A DNA stretch of 11,793 nt from JBNJEM01 sp051745935 (lineage in GTDB: Bacteria > Planctomycetota > Planctomycetia > Pirellulales > Pirellulaceae), in NCBI GenBank assembly GCA_051745935.1, contig JBNJEM010000188.1:1-11793 (forward strand). The letters are read 5' to 3'. This document shows positions 6,196 to 11,793 of this stretch, piece by piece (the stretch's first letter is position 1; each line of letters begins with the position of its first letter). The translations under genes and the position numbers were made by a program. Under the pieces are notes generated by a model. It was not told the origin of the DNA, ran no database searches, and was given only the letters and a program-made list of their open reading frames with translations.

Positions 6196-7371
6196 TTATG
6201 TATCTATTTCCTCCTGAAGGTGCATCCTGGCCCGGTTCTTCATGTCCTCGACGTGGTCTTCCATGTCCTCGTCGTCCTCCATCACGATAGGGCGTGATCG
6301 CAAGATTCGTTCAAAGCAGGCCCTAGCCTTGTCTTTGTTTCGCTGTCGGTTGTAGTAAAGCACCCCCAGTTCTTCGAGTATTAAGATCATGGGATCGCCA
6401 GGAAGTCGCCCATAAATTGCGAGTCTCTCCTCAAGGTATCGAATCGTGGCGTCCTCGCTGTGCGTTTTTTTGTACGTGCGGTTGACATAGGCTGTATACC
6501 AAGCGTCGAATCGATTCAGTATTACCCTGTGTACCGGATCGTCGAAAACCCCATAACCTCTCTCTGTATCTAGCTTGACCGCATGCTCCAGTTGCGCAAA
6601 CGCCGCCAGAATCAGTGGATCGTCGCCATCGAGTTTTGTCGGCGAGCGTTTAAGTGCCAGCTGGACATACCCCGAAGCCAGAAACCGCCGCGCCAACACG
6701 TCCTCGTCTTCCGGCAACCCGCCTCGGATGGCTTCTTCCCAGGCCCTGGTGACTGTTTCCCAAGACGCATCTTCCATTTCGGCGCCTGCTGACAATGCTG
6801 CCCAATAATAGTCATGCGCCGGGTTCAATTCAAACTTCGGACACACATTTTTAAGGTCGATACGACGATCGAAGAACTCGCTGTCACAATGAGCGCACAT
6901 TTCCCGCGGAGCACGATACTTGCATCTGCGACAGGATGGTTTCGATGGTTTCAGTGGAGGTAGCGGGACCCGACTTGTGGTGCCGGCCGGCGGGAGCGGG
7001 GGCGCACGTCGCGATGGCTGCAGCAACTTCTGCTGTTGTCGAAATCTCTGCTGCTGTTGCATCAACTCCTGCAATTCCCGCCGCTTGAGACCGACCGCAG
7101 CCAACGTCGCTTTGGCTTTCTGCGCCGTAGGCCCGAAGAAGGACACGTAGAGCATAAACATCGCATAAAGGGTCCCGACAGCCAATACCGCAATACCTGC
7201 GCCTGTTGCAATCATCCAGAAGAAGATTCCCAACAAGAGCGAGACGGCGGTTGGAAGTAGGGCGAGCAAAAGCCAGCTTCCCTCCGCGCCGTCCTGTCGC
7301 CTCTTTCGCACTGGATAGTATAGTTGGAGGAACAATCCCTTCGCCGCGTTTCCGACCAGTCTGAGTTTCAC
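6196..7371 (-). CDS. Membrane-anchored protein with cysteine cluster and TPR-like tail
   Basis: The 391-residue product begins with GTG (KLRLVGNAAKGLFLQLYYP) 5 nt after the stop of the upstream zinc-ribbon/TPR gene; AGGAG is only 2 nt from the GTG, so coupling to the upstream gene is likely. Two hydrophobic helices (about 33-52 and 56-79) form a membrane hairpin. A Q-rich coil (QELMQQQQRFRQQQK, about 101-115) and a proline-rich linker follow. The cluster CRRC (147-150), CAHC (159-162) and C177 could bind zinc. From about residue 185 the protein is helical and TPR-like, ending in YNRQRNKDKARACFERIL and an acidic EDDEDMEDHVEDM segment. No family is recognised. The arrangement suggests a membrane-tethered scaffold working with the upstream gene product. 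Confidence 0.75.
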   Translation of the reverse strand: MKLRLVGNAAKGLFLQLYYPVRKRRQDGAEGSWLLLALLPTAVSLLLGIFFWMIATGAGIAVLAVGTLYAMFMLYVSFFGPTAQKAKATLAAVGLKRRELQELMQQQQRFRQQQKLLQPSRRAPPLPPAGTTSRVPLPPLKPSKPSCRRCKYRAPREMCAHCDSEFFDRRIDLKNVCPKFELNPAHDYYWAALSAGAEMEDASWETVTRAWEEAIRGGLPEDEDVLARRFLASGYVQLALKRSPTKLDGDDPLILAAFAQLEHAVKLDTERGYGVFDDPVHRVILNRFDAWYTAYVNRTYKKTHSEDATIRYLEERLAIYGRLPGDPMILILEELGVLYYNRQRNKDKARACFERILRSRPIVMEDDEDMEDHVEDMKNRARMHLQEEIDT

Positions 7372-7376
7372 CGCTC

Positions 7377-8690
7377 CTATACTAGCTTTCCCACTCTCGA
7401 TTGGCTGACCGCCGCCTGAGACTTGGCTTCTTCCAAAAGAGCAAAGTTCGTCTGGTAGTCTTCATCTCCCGAATTGCAGTAACGGAGAGCTTCTTGAAAG
7501 TATGGAATAGCTTCGGTAACGCGATAGAAGGAGAGGAAGTATATTCGCCCGATATTGTGGCAGGCCCGTTCGAGCACGAAGCCCACCGTCTCGTCAGAAG
7601 CGAAATACTCCTTGAACGGTGGCTTCAGAACTTGCTTGAAGAAATGGATCGCCTCGTCCAATCGTCTCTCATGTGCGGCGAGAAAGCCCCGCCCCATTAG
7701 AACAAACCCCTCGTGGCGCACGCGGTCGAAGTTCTCAAGCGACTTGTACTGAGATATGAAACCCTCGACTTGTGCGAGCAGTGCCTTCGCTTGTTCGAAA
7801 TGACCTTCAGTGATCAACGATTGAACGAGCCGATCGTAGACACGACCCAAGTCATCGGCGTAGAACAGCTCCTCATTCACCAAGAATCCCGTACTGCGTT
7901 TCAAGGCCAGGCCTTTCTCCAAAACTGGCTTGGCCTCCGCTAATCGTCCGCCAAGCCTAAGGCACGTTCCAAGCAGACAATTGGCCTCTGCCTCGATCAC
8001 AAGGGGCAAACATGGCGTTTGCAGAACTTCGCGAAGCCAATTCTCGGCAAGCTCGAATCCTTTGTCCGCACGTTCTGACTCTCCCTGCTCCCGTAATTCG
8101 TACGCCTTGCCAAGTGCCGCGCAGACCGCCATCAGGTTGCCTTCGTTGTAGTGGTCGGCCGCCTGTGGTATTTGAAGCGCAGTTGCGCAGGAGGGACACT
8201 TGCCGGTTTTGCCGGCCCTATCCACGGGGACATTTAACACCCGGTCGCATCCCGCACACTTGAAGCGAATCTTGTCGGCCTCGGCTGAAGCTGCGGCCTT
8301 TGCCGAACCCGCTGCTGATGCCGGCTGATCAGGCGCGCTCGTCGCCACTTCCTGAAGCCACTTCTTTGCCGATGACAATGAGTTCTCATGGTTCTGCCGC
8401 TGAAAACCATCAGCATCCGCGTAACGTGCAATGAGGTCGTCCAGCTTTGAAATCTGAGATTGAGCGTCGCTGACTCTTCGTTCTTTCATCAGTTGTAATG
8501 CAAACTGATAGTAAAGACGGCCTAAATCATCGGCGTCGTCAACCTCCTTGTCAGTAAAGCCGCCGGAACGCCGCAAAGCCATGGCCTTTTCGAGGACGTC
8601 AATCGCTTCGGCGGCCTTTCCAGCACACTGATGGCAACTGCCAAGCAGACTGAGCGCCATTACCTCGTAGCCAGAGGGCAAATACTGCAA
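7377..8690 (-). CDS. Zinc-ribbon/TPR protein, C-terminal part of a frameshifted gene
   Basis: This frame continues the protein that begins at 9214. It is open without stops from inside the repeat at 8833-8854 to TAG at 7379-7377; the coordinates start at the first possible codon, a TTG at 8690 with no ribosome site. Counted from there, a TPR-like block (about 1-115) precedes a zinc ribbon, FKCAGCDRVLNVP with C145, C148, C165 and C168, and then a second TPR-like block. The two blocks are homologous: LREVLGSPC aligns with LREVLQTPC, VLEKAMALRRSGGF with VLEKGLALKRSTGF, and DADDLGRLY with YADDLGRVY. Dropping one 11-bp unit joins it to the N-terminal part as a 608-residue protein. TPRs bind partner proteins; the target is unknown. 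Confidence 0.75.
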   Translation of the reverse strand: MQYLPSGYEVMALSLLGSCHQCAGKAAEAIDVLEKAMALRRSGGFTDKEVDDADDLGRLYYQFALQLMKERRVSDAQSQISKLDDLIARYADADGFQRQNHENSLSSAKKWLQEVATSAPDQPASAAGSAKAAASAEADKIRFKCAGCDRVLNVPVDRAGKTGKCPSCATALQIPQAADHYNEGNLMAVCAALGKAYELREQGESERADKGFELAENWLREVLQTPCLPLVIEAEANCLLGTCLRLGGRLAEAKPVLEKGLALKRSTGFLVNEELFYADDLGRVYDRLVQSLITEGHFEQAKALLAQVEGFISQYKSLENFDRVRHEGFVLMGRGFLAAHERRLDEAIHFFKQVLKPPFKEYFASDETVGFVLERACHNIGRIYFLSFYRVTEAIPYFQEALRYCNSGDEDYQTNFALLEEAKSQAAVSQSRVGKLV

Positions 8691-8809
8691 GCACGGCGAA
8701 CCAAGGACTTCTCGGAGTTTCCCCTCAGCAAGCGCCGCGCAGGCGTCAACCTCACCATTGTCTCCGTTTTCCTTGATCGCATATGCCTTCTGAAGCGCGT
8801 CGGCGGCCG

Positions 8810-9214
8810 CTACAAGGCATTGCTTGTAGTGGCTACGTGGTGGCTACGTGGTGGTGGAACAGAAATCTCCTGGCCACAGGAAGGACATTTGCCCGACTTT
8901 CCAGCCTTATCCGGCGACACGGTTACCCTCTTGCCGCATCCTGAGCACGAGAATTGAATACCGTCCGTCTCCGCAGAGGTAGTTGCTACTGGTGTGTCGA
9001 GCGCAGCAATAGCTGGTTTCAGGCCATGTCTGTCTATTTGGTGAGCGTCTTCTGAGGAACGAGCAGCGGGTGTAGCCGTCGGTGGTAATTCAGACGCATC
9101 CGGGCTTGGCACTTGAACCGCCCGCCCGCAATGAGAGCACTTCCCAGTTGTCCCAGCGCTTGTGTCAGGTGCCCTGAGCTTCTTCCCGCATTCGCACTGA
9201 AATCTGATGGGCAT
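8810..9214 (-). CDS. Double zinc-ribbon protein, N-terminal part of the same frameshifted gene
   Basis: The ATG at 9214 has AGGA 10 nt upstream. The 134-residue product starts MPIRFQCECGKKLRAPDTSA, a zinc-ribbon wording common in planctomycete proteins, with C7, C9, C26 and C29. A proline/alanine-rich linker (about 31-85) leads to a second ribbon, FSCSGCGKRVTVSPDKAGKS, with C90, C93, C110 and C113. The frame then enters an 11-bp tandem duplication and stops at TAG 8812-8810, with a non-homologous tail SHHVATTSNAL. In the other frame the expected SHYKQCLVAAADALQKAYAI continues, matching DHYNEGNLMAVCAALGKAYE in the second block. As written the product is a short zinc-ribbon protein; without the extra unit it is the head of the long zinc-ribbon/TPR protein. 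Confidence 0.8.
   Translation of the reverse strand: MPIRFQCECGKKLRAPDTSAGTTGKCSHCGRAVQVPSPDASELPPTATPAARSSEDAHQIDRHGLKPAIAALDTPVATTSAETDGIQFSCSGCGKRVTVSPDKAGKSGKCPSCGQEISVPPPRSHHVATTSNAL
8833..8854. repeat. 11-bp tandem duplication that shifts the reading frame
   Basis: CTACGTGGTGG occurs twice in a row at 8833-8843 and 8844-8854. Eleven is not a multiple of three, so the extra unit switches the frame of the minus-strand zinc-ribbon/TPR gene. The whole gene spans 1838 bp; removing 11 gives 1827, exactly 609 codons including the stop. Confidence 0.92.
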
Positions 9215-9554
9215 GAGTCACTCTTCCTCTTGACGCCGACGTGGGAACACCTCGGCGCGCGACTCGACCTGCTGATTGGCACGATGCAATTTCGTCAGCT
9301 GCGTCTCGCTCAGCGAGCAGCGTCCTATCTGGCATCATACGCAGATTATGATGACTTTGCCGGTGCCGTAGTCAAGCATTGGCGAGTGAGCGGTCGGCGA
9401 CAACGCGTGTCCAGCACGATGGTCGTCGCACTGATACTGACAGGAATTTTAATCCGGACTGACAGGAATTTTAATCCGGGGCTGTCGCCGACTGCAAGCC
9501 GACCCCCCCCCTGTGTGGGTGACCACTGGGCGGCGTTTGGGCTGTCGTTTGTTT
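9215..9554. other. Intergenic stretch upstream of the zinc-ribbon/TPR gene
   Basis: No gene is supported here. A plus-strand frame (LDLLIGTMQFRQLRLAQRAA, then SYLASYADYDDFAGAVVKHW) is open and protein-like around 9260-9410, but has no start with a ribosome site and no recognised homology. The 22-bp tandem repeat lies further right. Upstream control of the minus-strand gene at 9214 must lie in this stretch; no promoter was identified. Confidence 0.4.
9436..9479. repeat. 22-bp tandem direct repeat, two copies
   Basis: Two identical 22-bp units lie at 9436-9457 and 9458-9479; their core is GACAGGAATTTTAATCCGG. They are A/T-rich in a GC-rich setting. The function is unknown; a binding site or the edge of a mobile repeat is possible. 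Confidence 0.85.
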
Positions 9555-9581
9555 GGCTCTTCCGGCCCTGGGGGTGGAGCC
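9555..9581 (+). mobile_element. Short ISL3-end-like sequence
   Basis: GGCTCTTCCG at 9555-9564 equals the first ten bases of the ISL3-type end at 10352. The 27-bp stretch closes with GGAGCC, so GGCTC and GAGCC form a short inverted repeat. It ends exactly where the right 53-bp repeat begins. It may be a solo terminal repeat; ten bases alone could be chance. Confidence 0.3.
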
Positions 9582-9634
9582 CACGGCCGAGCTCGAAAAC
9601 GCCGCATAACGCGCGCACTGTCGCGATCGCACCC
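9582..9634. repeat. 53-bp direct repeat, right copy
   Basis: This matches 5851-5903 at 52 of 53 positions in the same orientation. It ends 2 bp before the stop codon of the YbjN-like gene (9637-9639). On its left it joins the ISL3-end-like sequence instead of the protein fragment that precedes the left copy. Confidence 0.9.
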
Positions 9635-9636
9635 GT

Positions 9637-10047
9637 TTACTCGATCAAATCCTCAGCAAACTTGCTTACCGCGGCCCGCGGAATCGAACAGAACCGTCTC
9701 AAAGTCAAAACGATTGCCTTCTTGGAGATACCTCCGGAGACGAGGATGTCGTATTCAAACCGAAGAATGTTGTTGTTGCCGACAATCGCTTTGACAACAA
9801 TCAGCTCGCTGTTGATACGGTTCGCACACTCCAGACGCGCTGACTGAGGTACCTCGGGATTGAAGCCGAAAAGGGTTACGTACGAAATCCTGTCATTGCT
9901 CTTACTCAGAAGCACGACGCAACGGACTTGCTCCTTGACGACCAAATCTCCATCGTTGTCGTAGGACGTGTCCATTAAAGCTGCATCAAAGATGGATTTC
10001 AGGACTTCCTTCGACAGATTGTCGGGGATAATAAGTTCGTCTGACAT
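9637..10047 (-). CDS. YbjN-like domain protein
   Basis: The 136-residue product starts MSDELIIPDNLSKEVLKSIF at 10047, with AAGGA about 9 nt upstream; the frame is open to 10089 but that start is not supported by a ribosome site. The middle reads DNDGDLVVKEQVRCVVLLSK, SYVTLFGFN, then SARLECANRINSELIVVKAI and ILRFEYDILVSGGISKKAIV. This order (DGDL, a beta strand, a helix with N.IN, a strand of FEYDI, then GGI) is that of YbjN-type proteins, which share the fold of type III secretion chaperones and are often linked to stress or signalling. Length fits the family. The gene is intact, alone on its strand, and its stop lies 2 bp from the right 53-bp repeat. Specific function is unknown. Confidence 0.65.
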   Translation of the reverse strand: MSDELIIPDNLSKEVLKSIFDAALMDTSYDNDGDLVVKEQVRCVVLLSKSNDRISYVTLFGFNPEVPQSARLECANRINSELIVVKAIVGNNNILRFEYDILVSGGISKKAIVLTLRRFCSIPRAAVSKFAEDLIE

Positions 10048-10145
10048 GAGATCCTTTCCTTTGAACTCGTCGGGGCTCAGGAAGCACAAAAAACCACGGA
10101 AACACCGGCTCTGCTCAAGACAGCGGAGCTACACTTCTCGGGCTG

Positions 10146-10352
10146 TCACAGTCGATTGTAGCATCTTCGATGTGTCACCAAGGGAACGGCCTGATCCACT
10201 TGTTTGCGAAGTCGCTCGACTTCGGCTTTCATTTCCTCCAGTTCTTTCGCGGAGTATTGCGCCCGTTCCTTCCATTGTTCGCGGCTCTTTCGGACGTCAT
10301 TGAGTTGCACCTGAAAACGCTTCAGCCGAACTTTGAGGGCCTGATACTTCTG
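10146..10352 (-). pseudogene. Transposase N-terminal coiled-coil fragment, broken by the ISL3 element
   Basis: The minus strand from 10352 reads QKYQALKVRLKRFQVQLNDV, RKSREQWKERAQYSAKELEE and MKAEVERLRKQVDQAVPLV, stopping at TGA 10148-10146. Heptad spacing of L, V and charged residues shows a coiled coil. The wording (KYRALK.RLKRL..QLE.VRKSR..WK.RA) resembles the start of a planctomycete transposase family, from memory. The 5' end is lost at the ISL3 terminal sequence beginning at 10352, so the ISL3 element most likely jumped into this gene. After PLV the sequence no longer fits, so the 3' part is lost as well. Confidence 0.5.
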
Positions 10353-11566
10353 GCTCTTCCGTTTCTAGGTGCAAACCCCGGGAAAAACGGCGAAGCCTAG
10401 CTACGTTTGCGTGCCACTTTTGCACCGGCCCGGCAGGCACGCTTTGCCGATGCCGACAACCCGATTGCCAGCATAGCTGCTATTTAATCAGACCTTGACA
10501 AGGTCTGCCAGGCGGCTGGACGGGGCCAGTAGCCCTCGAAAGGGGGCGGGGAGCGTAAGCCATTGCGCCATAAGGAGTTGGGGCACGAAAAAGTTTTCGC
10601 TGGGCCCCATTTTTCGGCCGTTTTGGGGACGGTTCCGGCGCGTGTTGGCGCGCTTGTTCCCAAAATGCCAACGCGCCGTCTCTGGTGGCCCCGGACGCCG
10701 CGACGTCCAATAGGGTCGGTTCCTTCAGCGAAGCGGGAGGCAGCCCGTTTCTGCTGGGCACACCCCGACCACACGGGGGCGGGTGGAACGGTTGGCGGCC
10801 GTTGTGCTCGCCGGCGTGATGGCCCAGCGTGGACTCCGCGACGCGATTGCTCTGGCTTTCTCGGGCCCCAACTGGGCTATTCCGCGCGAAACACGGCGGC
10901 CGCGCGCATCCGCCGCGGCGCGATCGGGAAATCGAACACACGGAAACGGAGGTCCACCATGGCCCGGCCAATCGACATCACGGTCAGCCTCGACCGGCCC
11001 GACGGCGTCGAGTTTCTCGGAACCGAACGGGTCGGCGACGGGCATGGCATCGAGGTGAAGTTCCCGCTGCCCGACGTGTGCCAGTGCGACACGTGCGGGC
11101 GCAAAGAACCGGCAACCTACGAGTCCAAGAACGCCGTGTACATGGTGCGCCACCTGGACCTGTTTGGACAACCGTGCTTTCTCGTCTTCCAGCCGTGTTT
11201 CCATCGCTGCTCGCGCTGCCGGCATCGGCAGGAGCACCTCGCGCCGTTCAAGCGCAAGCACGTCACCTACACCTACGACTTCGAGGAATACGTGCTACGC
11301 ATGCTCATTGGCAGCAACGAAGAAGACGTTGCCCGACGCGTGGGCATCGCGGCCGGGACCGTTGAGCGCATCGTCGAGAACCAGTTGCAGGGCGACAAGC
11401 AGATCGACCCGGAGCGGAAGATCGAGCACATCGGCCTCGACGAGATCAGCCTCAAGAAGCGGCACAAGCTGTACGTGACGGTGATGACGGACCTGACCGA
11501 CCCAAACGCCCCCAAAGTACTTGCGGTGGCCCGCGGAAGGGATACGGCGGCCGCGCAACACTGCCT
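10352..11566 (+). mobile_element. ISL3-family insertion sequence, left part, cut by a RAYT element
   Basis: The left end GGCTCTTCCGTTTCTAGGTG starts at 10352, and the transposase ATG lies 607 bp inside. The first 195 bp are shared with the solo end at 2734-2930 and include the GGTGCAAA/TTTGCACC inverted repeat. The stretch 10550-10958 is GC-rich, has several open frames but no convincing gene, and holds a strong hairpin at 10637-10677. The right end is missing: homology stops at about 11566, near the start of RAYT copy B. A 607-bp leader is long for this family. Confidence 0.6.
10637..10677. other. Strong hairpin in the ISL3 leader
   Basis: GGCGCG-tg-TTGGC pairs with GCCAA-CGCGCC: eleven pairs with a 2-nt bulge and a 17-nt loop. 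No T-run follows, so it is not a standard terminator. It could affect translation or transposition; role unknown. Confidence 0.5.
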
Positions 11567-11591
11567 GAATGGACAAAAGGGTCTTTGTTGA
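10959..11591 (+). pseudogene. ISL3-family transposase, truncated
   Basis: The ATG at 10959 has GGAGG 6 nt upstream. The product starts MARPIDITVSLDRPDGVEFL. A zinc finger (C43-x2-C46 and C84-x2-C87, in CDTCG and CSRC) is followed by a helix-turn-helix (EEDVARRVGIAAGTVERIVE, 121-140) and the beginning of the DDE domain, HIGLDEISLKKRHKLYVTVM with the first catalytic aspartate at 161. Homology ends near AAAQHCL (residue 202); the last residues and the stop at 11589-11591 come from the RAYT element. About half of the usual length of 400 or more is present, and the second aspartate and the glutamate are missing, so no activity is possible. The frame is open upstream to 10563, but that part is not protein-like and the ribosome site decides for 10959. 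Confidence 0.85.
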
Positions 11592-11735
11592 AGCAGTTGG
11601 ATGTGTTGGGCTATGGTTTTCGCGGCCTGGAGACCAACAAACAGGCCCCGACCACCACGTGCCGACGAAGCGGGAGGGCTTTACCACGCCCTGAACCGCG
11701 GCAACCTTAAGAGCGGAAGCAGACATCCTGATTTT
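11582..11735 (+). mobile_element. Internally deleted RAYT element, copy B
   Basis: This aligns with 703-900 but lacks about 45 bp. The RAYT start codon has become CAGGCCCC, so no start remains, although the FYHALNRGN coding (TTTACCACGCCCTGAACCGC) is still visible. It shares both outer ends with copy A. It lies in the same orientation and ends the ISL3 transposase. ACAAA and TTTGT frame the left junction (11572-11588), a small inverted repeat. The last 58 bases of the window show no recognisable feature. Confidence 0.6.
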
Positions 11736-11793
11736 CAGCAGGGGTGCGCGAGCTTCGACGAGCATTCGGAGAACTGGATAACCAGTCGAATGG

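Noticed and set aside
9113..9847. 244-codon plus-strand open frame
   Set aside because: It overlaps the zinc-ribbon gene, both repeats and the YbjN-like gene antisense; no ribosome site and no coherent domain.
10563..10958. N-terminal extension of the ISL3 transposase
   Set aside because: The frame is open mainly because of high GC; the sequence is not protein-like, and the ribosome site at 10948-10952 supports the ATG at 10959.
1..11793. CRISPR array
   Set aside because: The tandem repeats seen (15, 11 and 22 bp, two units each) have no spacers, and no cas-like gene is present.

Overview
The window looks like an accessory region from a planctomycete, probably Pirellulales-like. This is judged from protein style only: repeated zinc ribbons of the CGKKLRAPDTSAG...GKCPSCG type, a RAYT (REP-associated tyrosine transposase) starting MPRPPRADEAGG, and IS66 and ISL3 transposases with planctomycete-like wording. 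No rRNA, tRNA, CRISPR array or housekeeping gene is visible. Most of the sequence is a graveyard of broken insertion sequences around a few small intact genes.

Layout. 1-645 (-): decapitated transposase-like gene running off the left edge. 703-900: internally deleted RAYT element. 905-1126 (-): frameshifted IS66 TnpA remnant. 1287-1460: 174-bp MITE-like element with perfect 19-bp inverted ends. 1503-1780 (+): frameshifted pentapeptide-repeat fragment. 1898-2465 (-): intact two-gene DUF4160-DUF2442 cassette. 2498-2588: imperfect palindrome resembling an integron attC site. 2593-2709 (-): 38-residue zinc-ribbon protein. 2734-2930: solo left end of an ISL3-type element. 3008-5611 (+): decayed IS66 TnpC, interrupted at about 3320-4210 by a foreign segment with a minus-strand tandem winged-helix-like gene. 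5851-9634: a 3.7-kb block bounded by a 53-bp direct repeat. 9637-10047 (-): YbjN-like gene. 10146-10352 (-): coiled-coil transposase start, broken by an ISL3 element at 10352. That ISL3 transposase is in turn cut off at about 11566 by a second deleted RAYT element.

The 3.7-kb block is the most gene-like part. It holds one long minus-strand gene of three zinc ribbons and two TPR-like blocks, now split by an 11-bp tandem duplication at 8833-8854, followed 5 nt later by a membrane-anchored protein with a cysteine cluster and a TPR-like tail. Removing one 11-bp unit restores a continuous 608-residue protein built from an internal duplication of about 200 residues. These two genes probably work together, but no biochemical role can be read from them.

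The best candidates for something undescribed are the zinc-ribbon/TPR/membrane pair with its possible repeat-controlled frame, its 53-bp flanking repeats, and the DUF4160-DUF2442 cassette beside an attC-like fold. All family names come from recognising motifs by eye; no database search was possible.
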